NCBI GenBank assembly: GCA_964469565.1
Contig: CAYXZD010000010.1
Span: forward strand, 62,001-126,000
Origin: GCA-2720975 sp964469565
GTDB taxonomy: Bacteria; Planctomycetota; UBA1135; GCA-002686595
Reading direction: 5' to 3'
Length of the DNA: 64,000 nt
Of this stretch, positions 46,330-55,900 are shown one piece after another. A model generated the notes under the pieces. It had not been told where the DNA came from and did no database searches. It saw nothing but the letters and a program-made list of their open reading frames with translations. Each line of letters opens with the position of its first letter. The stretch's first letter is position 1. The translations under genes were made by a program, and so were the position numbers.

Positions 46330-47025
46330 ATGAAACGAACCGACCCCATCACTCCCCGCCTGCGTGGTGCTTTCTTAGGACTGGCCGTCTCAGCGGCCTT
46401 CCTCGGTGCCTGCGGCGAGGGCCCCGCTGAGTTAGCACCTCCGCCCCAGGCTCCTCAGGGAGCCGTGGTCGGCGTGGGATCGTCATGGATCCTAGCCACA
46501 GAAGTCGAAAGATACGTCGAGTGTGTCGCCATCCTCGAACCCACCGAGACGAGACCCTCTTGGCTGCGCAAGGCACTCACGAATGTCGTCTTGCCCACCA
46601 AACTGGCAGCAGAACTAGTCCCCGATGATCGCCTCCTGGCCCGAGAACGGGCTAGGGCTGCCTACGCAAAGCTGGTCGACGCAGGAAATGCTGATTCCCT
46701 GGGCCTTCCCATTCAGCGAGTCCAGGGGAATGTGTTTGATGTCGGCTTGCAGCGCTGGATTCTCGCACGCGAGCTCGAGATGAACCAATGGAGCGCCATT
46801 GAAGAGGAGCCTGGTACATTCTTGATTCTGAGGGTCATCGATCGACCCCGCGCGGACGAGTGGGCTGCCAACAGCCTGATCGAGATCGAGTACATCCACT
46901 TCCCATTCTTAGCTCCCGAAGACGGCCTCGCAGAGTTGCTTGAGCAAGCACGCACCGAAATCAACATTTGGGCCGCCGACCCCGCTTGGGAGTGGATCCT
47001 GCCCCAGTTCTACCAATCGTCATGA
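46330..47025 (+). CDS. Lipoprotein of unknown function
   Basis: The protein has 231 residues. The signal peptide ends in a lipobox LGAC (Cys28), followed by a Pro/Ala linker. The segment AVVGVGSSWILATEVERYVE looks like the start of SurA-type chaperone N-domains. No isomerase domain follows, and the rest is helical and acidic. It is first in a three-gene run in which each stop overlaps the next start, so all three probably act in the same envelope process. Confidence 0.7.
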   Translation: MKRTDPITPRLRGAFLGLAVSAAFLGACGEGPAELAPPPQAPQGAVVGVGSSWILATEVERYVECVAILEPTETRPSWLRKALTNVVLPTKLAAELVPDDRLLARERARAAYAKLVDAGNADSLGLPIQRVQGNVFDVGLQRWILARELEMNQWSAIEEEPGTFLILRVIDRPRADEWAANSLIEIEYIHFPFLAPEDGLAELLEQARTEINIWAADPAWEWILPQFYQSS

Positions 47026-47990
47026 CCCACCGTTCCCACTCCCTCCCCAGCCTCTGCTGGCGCCTCACGGCGCATGCCTCCATCGGAATGGTTTTGAGTA
47101 TTCCATTACTGGCATTCAATGCACCTCACCAGGGGGAGGATGGCTCACGCAGCCTTGCCCTAGTGACGCGCCAAGATCCCGCGCCCGACGAAAAGCCTGA
47201 ATCCGAGAAGAAGCTCAAGGAATGGCCTAAGCCGGACAGTACCCAGGAGGTCAAGAATCAAGTCGCACGCCTGCGCCAAGATCGCAGCAAGGAAGCCGCC
47301 GGCCAGGCCCACGAGTGGCTAGTCAATCAAGGCGACGGCTGTGCCCCACCCTTGATTCGTGCCTTGGGGCACGAGAAGGACAAACGAGCACGGGGCCGCA
47401 TCGAGTCCGTGTTGTCCGAGATCCTCGACTCCCGGCACACTCAGCTCCTCAGCCCCTATTTCAAGGACAAGTCCGAGGTGATTCGAACCTGGGCCTTGGG
47501 GATTGCCAGCCGCACTCCCGACCCAGAGTTGCGAGCGGCCACCCTTGCGGCCTGGAAGAGAATCTTGGCTAAGAAGGACAAGGCCACGCCCTCGGAGCGG
47601 TTCGCAGCCGGACTCTGCATGCTGTCCGTGGGTGAAGGGGACGGATTCGAGGCGGTATTCGACATGGCCCAGAATGAGTGGAAGGATCATGCCCTCCAGA
47701 TTCGTGGCGTCCTGCGCAACCTCACGAGTCCCGATCTTGACCGTCGTATCCTAGAGCGTTTGCAATCTTCTCAACGATCTGAGCAGTCTACGGCCTTGCG
47801 CCTCCTCGCCGCAGGCGGCTCTCCGCAGACCCTCCCCAAGGTGGCCCCATTCTTGGACAGCGGGCACCCAACCCTGCGCATTGATGCCATCAACGCCTGC
47901 CGCGTACTCGTCGATGGAGAGGAGCCCCTCGCAAAGATTCCCGTGTTCCAGGCCATCGAGTTGGCCAAGAAATGGAAGGAACGCCTGTGA
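47022..47990 (+). CDS. Secreted HEAT-repeat-like protein
   Basis: The protein has 322 residues, starting at ATG 47022 inside the previous stop (ATGA overlap). A signal-like N terminus (about 1-33, cleavage uncertain) is followed by a highly charged linker and helical repeats. Examples are CAPPLIRALGHEKDKRARGRIESVL, VIRTWALGIASRTPDPELRAATL and ALRLLAAGGSPQTLPKVAPFL, spaced like HEAT repeats. These usually form protein-binding surfaces. It is coupled to the next gene by a GTGA overlap. Confidence 0.75.
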   Translation: MTHRSHSLPSLCWRLTAHASIGMVLSIPLLAFNAPHQGEDGSRSLALVTRQDPAPDEKPESEKKLKEWPKPDSTQEVKNQVARLRQDRSKEAAGQAHEWLVNQGDGCAPPLIRALGHEKDKRARGRIESVLSEILDSRHTQLLSPYFKDKSEVIRTWALGIASRTPDPELRAATLAAWKRILAKKDKATPSERFAAGLCMLSVGEGDGFEAVFDMAQNEWKDHALQIRGVLRNLTSPDLDRRILERLQSSQRSEQSTALRLLAAGGSPQTLPKVAPFLDSGHPTLRIDAINACRVLVDGEEPLAKIPVFQAIELAKKWKERL

Positions 47991-49228
47991 GCCGAGCCAT
48001 CCAGTTTTGGAGAGTACGCCGCTGGGCATTGATCCCGGCAATCCTCGTCCTCTCGACGATGAGCCCCTCTCTCGGCCAAAAGCTAATCGACCGATCCAAG
48101 CCAGCCAATCACCCCGTCAACTGCCCCTATACGGGCGGCAAGAGCGAGGTGCTTGAGGCAGCCGGCATCGTCTCCATCGGAGGGTTTCCGTTCAGCACCC
48201 TCGACAGCACTGCGGAGCTCGACCAGTATTTTGGGTCGGGAGATGTTCGCTGGGTCGAGACGTCCCATTTCAAAATCGGCATGGGTCTGGGGCCCTATAA
48301 GATAGACCGCAAGGAGAAGAAGAAGGTTCTTGCAGAGCTCACTCGGCTGGCTGAACACATGCCCGCCCTCAATCCCGAGAAGGTCAAGACTCTAGACCCG
48401 TGGCTACGTGCGTACTTGTACGCTCAGCGGGCCGAGGACCTCTGGGTTCAAATGCAGTCGATCCTGGGGGTTCAGGATAGCGATTTCCCGGATGGCTCCG
48501 GACCATGGGACACGACAGGGGATTACATGGGTATCGGTCCCTACCTGGGGGAGAAGGGCAAGCCCGAGATTCTCATTCTGCCCAGCATGACCTCATCGAG
48601 TGAGTATCTTCGAAACCATTTTGGACTGCGTACCAAGATGACTCAGCGCTGGAACATCATTGACCGGGATGTGTTGCACCTAGTCATTCACACTCAGCAG
48701 GGCAGCCTCGATAATGACGCCGCCTTGCATGGTCACTTTGTGTTCAACCTCTCACAGCAACTGCTCAATGCCTACAAGCACTACTCCTATGAAGCCCCGG
48801 TCTGGCTCAAGGAAGGTCTTGCCCACTGGTTAGAGCGCTCCATCGATCCTCGCTACAACACCTTCAATGCCAGCGAGGGCACGACGGCCATCAAGAACAA
48901 CAAGGAAGACTGGAATACGCCCACTCGCGTCCTTGTGCAAAAAAACGAAGCGATCCCCCTTGCCCAACTTGTACGAATCCAAGGATTCGGCGAACTTGAG
49001 TTAGAGCACCACTACACGACTTGGTCCATGATCGACTACCTCATGAAGGTCCATCCCGAGTTCGTCGGCCAACTCTGCGGAGCCATCAAGGGACTCGTCA
49101 ACGAGGATTTCATTGACGATGGCAGCGGCATGGAAGATGCACACCGGGCAGCCTTCAAGGAGCACTTGGGATGGACCTACTCCCAGTTCGATCGTCAGTG
49201 GGCAGAGTGGGTTCGTGAGAATTACTGA
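47987..49228 (+). CDS. Secreted peptidase-MA-like protein lacking HExxH
   Basis: The protein has 413 residues. The GTG at 47987 is preferred: it has AAGGA six bases upstream, overlaps the previous stop (GTGA) and gives a signal peptide ending near SPSLGQ. ATG 47972 is the alternative. The middle region reads APVWLKEGLAHWLERSI, the downstream Glu motif of gluzincin peptidases. Where HExxH should stand the sequence is HGHFVFNLSQQLL, with no catalytic Glu. It looks like an inactive or changed peptidase-MA fold, perhaps binding a ligand. It is the third gene of the lipoprotein/HEAT run. Confidence 0.75.
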   Translation: MSRAIQFWRVRRWALIPAILVLSTMSPSLGQKLIDRSKPANHPVNCPYTGGKSEVLEAAGIVSIGGFPFSTLDSTAELDQYFGSGDVRWVETSHFKIGMGLGPYKIDRKEKKKVLAELTRLAEHMPALNPEKVKTLDPWLRAYLYAQRAEDLWVQMQSILGVQDSDFPDGSGPWDTTGDYMGIGPYLGEKGKPEILILPSMTSSSEYLRNHFGLRTKMTQRWNIIDRDVLHLVIHTQQGSLDNDAALHGHFVFNLSQQLLNAYKHYSYEAPVWLKEGLAHWLERSIDPRYNTFNASEGTTAIKNNKEDWNTPTRVLVQKNEAIPLAQLVRIQGFGELELEHHYTTWSMIDYLMKVHPEFVGQLCGAIKGLVNEDFIDDGSGMEDAHRAAFKEHLGWTYSQFDRQWAEWVRENY

Positions 49229-49664
49229 ACGGGCGGGTGGCGGATCCGGGGACGACAGACGGGTGCATGCTCGGGGTCTTCGGCCCATTTGGGGGGTGCG
49301 AGGTACTGACACACAATGAAGGTGTTCCCGTGAGACGTGAGAGGCTCCGCCGCAGGACCACACGCCCCAACCCAGCTCAGGGCCGCGCCTGGACTTGCGA
49401 GGGCAGACACAGCAATTAGCCTAACCTTAGCTGGCACAATAACTTATACACATCAGCTTTAGCCCTGCTCCGGATCCGCTGAGGACCTGGGAGCACCTGG
49501 CCACCCATGAACACCCCTCGGGCCCGACTCCCCCGGGACGGGTCTCCACCTTGGGTGGATTCGTGCCGATAGGGAACTGGAGCCTCACACCTGCCCCTCA
49601 AAAGGTAACGTGTACGTGAGACTATCCCTGCCCCCCTCTGCCGAGAGCCCCTCCTTCACCCCAG
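49229..49664. other. 436-base gap before the radical SAM pair
   Basis: It presumably carries the promoter of the radical SAM genes. The stretch near 49430-49460 (TAACCTTAGCTGGCACAATAACTTATACAC, split by repeats) is the most AT-rich part. A short CCACC/GGTGG stem lies near 49550. No gene or RNA was recognised. Confidence 0.4.
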
Positions 49665-51260
49665 ATGATCCAACGTAAGCGTCGAATCGTCCTGTTTTTG
49701 CCCCACCGGGCAGATCCCGAGGAGGGTGTACGCGTGGCTGCTGACCTTCTGCCGTTGGAGCTCTTGCAGATTGCCGCACTGCCTGACCAAGCGGGCTACG
49801 AAGTCCACATCGTGGACGCCATGGTGCACGAGGACTACATCGAGCGATTGAGCGAATTGTGCGAAGGAGCACTGCTGCTTGCCTGCTCGTGCATCCTCGG
49901 ATTCCAAGTGGCCCATGGGGCCCGCGTGGCCAAGGTCTTGCGCGGGAAGTTTCCAGACCTTCCGATCATTTGGGGCGGGTGGTTTCCGAGTGCGCTGCCA
50001 GAACGTTTCCTCGAAGAGGGGGTGGCCGATGCAGTGGGCCTTGGACAAGGTGAGTTTACGTTTTGGGAAGTGGTGCAGGCTCTCGATGCGGGCGAGCCCC
50101 TCGACGATGTTGACGGTCTCGCACTCATGCGGGATGGTGAAATCATTCGCACCAACAAACGGCGCATCGTCGGCTTCGACGACATTCCCGATGTACCCTG
50201 GCACCTAATCGACTACGAGAAATACGTCGCCCTGCAAAACAATCCGGGCGTGTGGAAACTACGCCACAAATACCCTGATCCATGGAATCTCAAGCCGGGC
50301 ACGCCCGTGCGCGGCTTCAGTTACTACAGCAGCTATGGATGCCCAGAGCCCTGCACCTTTTGTTGCTCACCCATCATCACGAGTCGTCGCTGGAAGGCCA
50401 TCCCCGGAAAGCTCCTCGGCGAGCGTCTCTTAGACTGCCACGAGCGGTTCAACTTCAATGTGATGCGTTTTCAGGATGCCAACTTTGGTGTGGCTGAGAA
50501 ACGCTCCAACGAATTCTGCCAGACCCTCGTGGACGCAGGGTCGCCCTTCTGGTGGTCCGGTTGCTACGAGATCGAGACGATTCACAATTACCAACGGGAA
50601 TCGATGGATCTCATGCAGGCCTCCAAGTGTCACATGATTTCAGTCGGTGCCGAAGCGGGCTCGACCGAACAACAGGAAAAAATCAAGAAGAAGATCAACG
50701 TCGATCACTTCGAATCCTCCCTGCGGGAGATGAATGACCGCGACATTACAACGGGCTGTTCGTGGATCATTGGCTATCCAGGCGAGACGCTGGACTCCAT
50801 GCGCGAAACCCTGCGCGTGGCAGCCTTGATGAAATACAAGTTCCCTCGCTCGGCCTCCGATGTATTCCCTTTCCGGCCCATCCCGGGTACAGAGGACTTC
50901 GACACCATGGTGGCCCAAGGGTACAAGCCTCCGCATACCCTCGAAGAATGGGGCCAGTGCCTAGAATACAAACTGGAATTGGGCGACCTGCAGATGCCCG
51001 AAGAGGTCATGCAGACGTGGCGGCGCTACGGCACTGCGTCCACCTTCTACGACGGGCTTGCCAACGAGGGCAACGCTTTCGTGCACAAGGCCCTGCAGGC
51101 CATTTCTGGCTGGCGGCTGAAGCACAGCAACTACACATTCCCCATTGAGCACGGACTGTTCCACGCCTATGTCAAGCTCACCCACCAAAGCAAGGAAGAC
51201 CTGATGGGCGATGCCAGCCTCGACAAGACTTCCGGTGTGACGCCCAACGCCCCGGCCTGA
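49665..51260 (+). CDS. B12-binding-type radical SAM enzyme (paralogue 1)
   Basis: The protein has 531 residues. The N-terminal 170 residues have the Rossmann-like cobalamin-binding domain shape of BchE-type enzymes (IVLFLPHRADP, VHIVDAMVHEDY, IIWGGWFPSALPERF), without a visible DxHxxG. The radical SAM cluster Cys are C226, C230 and C233 (YGCPEPCTFC). VMRFQDANFG, GAEAGS and WIIGYPGET are family strands of the SAM barrel. Such enzymes methylate unactivated carbons or make rearrangements in lipid, cofactor or natural-product pathways. The substrate is unknown. The paralogue begins two bases after its stop. Confidence 0.9.
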   Translation: MIQRKRRIVLFLPHRADPEEGVRVAADLLPLELLQIAALPDQAGYEVHIVDAMVHEDYIERLSELCEGALLLACSCILGFQVAHGARVAKVLRGKFPDLPIIWGGWFPSALPERFLEEGVADAVGLGQGEFTFWEVVQALDAGEPLDDVDGLALMRDGEIIRTNKRRIVGFDDIPDVPWHLIDYEKYVALQNNPGVWKLRHKYPDPWNLKPGTPVRGFSYYSSYGCPEPCTFCCSPIITSRRWKAIPGKLLGERLLDCHERFNFNVMRFQDANFGVAEKRSNEFCQTLVDAGSPFWWSGCYEIETIHNYQRESMDLMQASKCHMISVGAEAGSTEQQEKIKKKINVDHFESSLREMNDRDITTGCSWIIGYPGETLDSMRETLRVAALMKYKFPRSASDVFPFRPIPGTEDFDTMVAQGYKPPHTLEEWGQCLEYKLELGDLQMPEEVMQTWRRYGTASTFYDGLANEGNAFVHKALQAISGWRLKHSNYTFPIEHGLFHAYVKLTHQSKEDLMGDASLDKTSGVTPNAPA

Positions 51261-51262
51261 TC

Positions 51263-52849
51263 ATGATCCAGCACAAGCGCAAGATTGTCCTGTTCCTTCC
51301 CCATCGTGCCGACCCGGCGCGAGGCGAGATGTTCAGTGCAGACTTGCTCCCCCTCGAACTCCTACGAATCGCATCGGGCCCCGCCAAAGAGGGCTACGAG
51401 ATTGTCCTGATCGACGCCATGGTCGATCACGATTATATGGAAAAGATCGAGGAAGCCTGCGAAGGCGCTCTGTGCTTCGCTAGCTCCTGCATTCTTGGCT
51501 ACCAGGTGTATGACGGGTTTGTAGCGGCCTCGCGGGTGAGGGAGAAGTTTCCCGAGCTACCCATCATCTGGGGCGGTTGGTTCCCCAGTGTCATCCCTGA
51601 CCTTTACTTTGAGCACAACATCGCCGACGCAGTGGGGATCGGCCAAGGCGAACTCACATTTCTGGATGTCGTCCATGCCTTGGAAGCTGGCACTCCCCTC
51701 GACGAAGTACCCGGCCTCGCACTGTGGCGAGATGGTCAAGTGGTACGCACGGCTCCGCGCGCCGTGGTTGGCTTCGAGAAACTTGAAGAGACGCCCTGGC
51801 ACCTGCTTGATTATGAGCGCTATGCAGAACTCCAAGTGCGCCCAACCCACAACCTGAAGGTCCGCCACAGGTTTCCGCTGCCGGGCCAGTGGACCGCAGC
51901 CAACCCCCCGCGCGGCTTCAGCTATTTTTCAAGCTACGGCTGCCCTGAGCCATGCACCTTCTGCTGCTCGCCAGCGATCTCAGGCCAGCGTTGGAAGGCC
52001 GTCGAAGGCCAGCATTTGGCCGAGGATATCGCCGAACTTCAGCAACGATTCAAATTCGACGTGCTGCGATTTCAAGACGCCAACTTTGGGGTAGCCCAAA
52101 AGCGGACTGCTGCGTTTTGCCAGGGGCTTGTAGACCTCAAAGTGCCGATCCACTGGAACGGCACCATCGAAATCGAGACGATCATGCGCTACAGCCAAGA
52201 GACCCTCGACCTCCTACAAGCCTCTAAGTGCCACTTGCTCTGGCTAGGTGCGGAAGCAGGCAGCGAAGGCATGCAGGAGCGCATCAAGAAGGGCATCAGC
52301 CTCGACAATATCCCTCGCGCAATCCACGAGTTAGCCAGCCGAGACATCATCCCTGGCACATTCTGGATCATTGGCTTTCCCGGCGAGACCCAGGAGTCCA
52401 TGGAGGCCACCCTGCGAATGGCGGGCAAGACCAAGTTTCGGTTCCCCATCGCGGGCAATGATGTCTATCCCTTCCGCCCCATTCCAGGGACTGAGGACTT
52501 CGATCACGCCGTGCGCCTAGGCTACGAGCCCCCCCGCAACTTCCACGACTGGGGCAACTGCTTCGAGTACAAGTACAACTCACACAACACACCCCTGCCC
52601 CCAAAAGTGCGCCGAACGTGGAATCGGTACAACAACACTGCGGCCATCTATGACATGCACGTCCAGGAAGGACCCCTGTGGATGCGCAAATTGCTGTCCC
52701 ACCTAGCTGGGCAACGCCTCAAGCGTGGAAACTACGGCCTCCCGGTGGAGCAAAAGCTCTTCGATGTCTATGTGCGCCTCACGGGTCAGACGCAGCCTGG
52801 CGATTTTTCCGAGGACTACGAGCAGCTGCAGCCTGAGCACGGCGCCTAG
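51263..52849 (+). CDS. B12-binding-type radical SAM enzyme (paralogue 2)
   Basis: The protein has 528 residues, colinear with the upstream gene over its full length (IQHKRKIVLFLPHRADPARG at the start, AGQRLKRGNYGLPVEQKLF near the end). The cluster Cys are C227, C231 and C234 (CPEPCTFC). It differs in the barrel (WNGTIEIETIMRY versus SGCYEIETIHNY; GAEAGSEGMQE), so substrate or step probably differs. It is an old tandem duplication. The two likely act together, for example as successive steps or a heterodimer, which is inference. Confidence 0.9.
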   Translation: MIQHKRKIVLFLPHRADPARGEMFSADLLPLELLRIASGPAKEGYEIVLIDAMVDHDYMEKIEEACEGALCFASSCILGYQVYDGFVAASRVREKFPELPIIWGGWFPSVIPDLYFEHNIADAVGIGQGELTFLDVVHALEAGTPLDEVPGLALWRDGQVVRTAPRAVVGFEKLEETPWHLLDYERYAELQVRPTHNLKVRHRFPLPGQWTAANPPRGFSYFSSYGCPEPCTFCCSPAISGQRWKAVEGQHLAEDIAELQQRFKFDVLRFQDANFGVAQKRTAAFCQGLVDLKVPIHWNGTIEIETIMRYSQETLDLLQASKCHLLWLGAEAGSEGMQERIKKGISLDNIPRAIHELASRDIIPGTFWIIGFPGETQESMEATLRMAGKTKFRFPIAGNDVYPFRPIPGTEDFDHAVRLGYEPPRNFHDWGNCFEYKYNSHNTPLPPKVRRTWNRYNNTAAIYDMHVQEGPLWMRKLLSHLAGQRLKRGNYGLPVEQKLFDVYVRLTGQTQPGDFSEDYEQLQPEHGA

Positions 52850-52947
52850 GACTTTGGAACGGGTCTGCGGAGACCGGTTCGCCGTAGGGGGCACTCTCAC
52901 CTAAGACTAGGCAGGCATGAGGCAGGCGTTTCGCCTAGACTCGCCAC

Positions 52948-55900
52948 ATGATTCCGTTTGCCCTTCTCCTCGCTCTAGCCAGTTCCCTCCCTCAACCCAC
53001 CCAATCTGCCCCGGCCGACCCGTTGCGGGTTTTCCTGCGGGCAGGACCAAAGACGCACGGGCCAGGAGAGCATGACCACCCGCGTTTCCTAGCGGAATGG
53101 AGCGAACTTCTAGCCGAACGGGGTGCCGCCATCGACGGCGGCTTGGAATTCCCCACTGCGGACCAGCTCGCACAAACCGATGTGCTCGTGCTGTACGCCG
53201 CTGAGGGGGGCTCACTGGATGAATCCCAGCGTGTGGACCTTGACCGATACCTAGCCCGCGGTGGAGGAATCGTGGCGCTCCACGATGCCGTCTGCGGAAA
53301 CGACCCGCATTGGTTCAAGACCGTGATTGGAGGGGCCTGGGAACACGGCCACTCCAAGTGGCACATGGGCAAGATCGGGCTGTATATGAACCCAGCTGAG
53401 CACCCCATCACCCAGGGAATCCCCCACTTCGACCTTGAAGATGAGATCTACCACGATCTGCACCTGCACCCGGACACCAAGGTGCTCGCGAGTAGTTTCC
53501 ACACTCCATTTGATGTGACTCCCCAGTTGTGGACATACGAGCCCGGGAGCTACCGTGCGTTTGTCAGCATCCAAGGCCACTACCACGACACCTTCTCGCA
53601 CCCCGCCTGGCGATCGATCTTATTGCGCGGTATAGCCTGGGCCGGCGAACGGGACGCCGATACCTTTCTCACGCCTGAAGAACTAGAGAGTCTGCGCTAC
53701 CCTCCTGGCGGCCCTCTGCCCCCCAGTCGGGCCCAAGGGGAATTTGAGCTGCACCCAGAATTCGAAATTACCTGCGTCGCCGCCGAGCCCGACGTGGTCA
53801 ATCCTATCTCCATTGATTGGGATCGCGAGGGGCGAATGTGGGTGGCCTGTACGATCGGCTATCCCTACAAGGAAGAGTTCTCCGGCGTTCCGGCCCACGA
53901 TCAAATCGTCATCTTGAGTGACAGCAATGGAGATGGAGTCATGGACGATTCCAAGCTGTTCCACGAGGGACTCGATCTTGTCACCAGCTTGGTGAAGTAC
54001 CGGGATGGGGTCATTGTGAGCGCCGCACCCCAGATCCTGTTCTTGCGAGACACGACAGGTGACGACTCGGCCGACACGATCGAGGTGTTGTACGATGGGT
54101 TTGGATACCGCGACACCCACGCCGTCGTGAGCAATATGCGCTTTGGGCCCGACGGCTGGATCTACTGCACCCAGGGCTATAGCGGAGGGGGTTCCAAGGA
54201 TATTCGCGGAGGAGGACCGGATCGCCCCTCCTTTGGGCAGATGCCCAACGGAATGCTTCGGTTTCGGCCCGATGGCACCGCCATGGAGCTGGTCTCCTCC
54301 TATGGAAGTAACACGTGGGGCCTCGACTTCGACGCCAACGGCGAGCTCTTCTTCACCATGGCGAACGGCTCACATTTGCGACACGTGATCATGGCCGAAG
54401 CCCTCCTCGAAGGGCAACGCGTCGGCGGAGTGAATAGCTGGAAGGACATCGTCGATCACCGCAAGCTCTTCCCCATTCATAGCGATGAGCGCACGAGCTA
54501 CTTCCAAATCGATTTCGTAGGTGGGTTTACCGCCGCAGCGGGTTGCCTCATCCAAAGCGGAAGCGCTTGGCCCCAAGAGTTCTATGGCAACCACTTTGTT
54601 TGCGAACCCACGGTCAACCTAATCCACCGCGATAGCCTCCAAGCTGAAGGCGTGAGTTTCCTAGCAAGCAAACCTCGCCACGACGAGTTCCTCGCCTCCC
54701 GAGACCTGTGGTTCCGCCCCGTCCATTTGCGCACGGGCCCGGATGGCGCCATGTACGTGCTGGATTTCTACAATCAAGCGATCGTGCACAACGACACGCG
54801 TGGACCCGAGCACGGTCCCACCAATGCGGCGGTGCGTCCCGACCGCGACAAGTTGCATGGCCGCATTTGGCGCGTGCAACACAACGATGCCAAGAATCAG
54901 GGTGAGCGCTTCCTGCCCCTGCGCAGCGACCCCAACGGCTTGATGAAGATGTTCTCCTACAGCGATGCTTGGCATCGCCAACTGGCCGAGCGATTGCTGC
55001 GCGAAACGGTAGGAGAAGAAGCGGTGCCCCCCCTGCTCGAATTGCTGGCGTACTCCTCCTACTCCCACGCCCGCCTGCATGCACTCAACTACGTCTGCAG
55101 TACGTCCACGAGCCACTCGCCCGCTCAGGCCGCCGTCGCGCTGGGTCTGCGTGACGACGCCGCTTCAGTTCGCCAACGGGCTGCGTGGCTAGCAGGCCCC
55201 ATCCTCAAGAATGCTCCTAGCGCACAGGTCCTGGTCCCTTCGCTCTTGCGTATTGCTGAATCCGACCCTCAGCCGCGCACGCGACTGGCCGCCCTGCATT
55301 CCCTCGGCTCGGCCCATCTAGACCAGCCCACATTGCAGCGACTCGTTCCCCTGTATTCCGCCCTTTCGGACGACTGGAGCCGTTCAGCCTTACTCGGCGC
55401 ACTTCTGATTCACCCGCCCGCATCCCTCAAGGTATTGATGGAGTCCCAGGATCCCAACGACGGGCAGATTGCCTTAGGAGCCGAACTCGGACGTCGCATT
55501 GGGGACAGGCGAGACGCACACCTCACGGCGGCGGCGTTACTCGTTCTTTCCGCCGAAGAGGGCAGCGATGCCACTCGGTTGAGCGCTCTCACGGCACTGC
55601 ACGAGTCCCTCGGCGCCGATCAAGTCCTGATCGAGAACGGGGCCACAATGACGGCTCTGACCCGACTCCTCGGCTCTCCCTCCGCAGCCATAGCCAGCAT
55701 CGGCCTCGCCCTCGCCTCCCGCTGGGAGGGCGCTGGCCTTGAAGGTCCCAAGCAGGAGCTCGGTGCCCGCCTACTCGCGCAAGCCAGCGACCCCGAGAGT
55801 TCCTATGCAGCCTGCTTGGAAGCTCTCACTCCACTGCTTTCCTTGGAAAGCTATAGGACCCAAGCGCTGGAGTGCATATCGGATCTGCTTGCACCCCATG

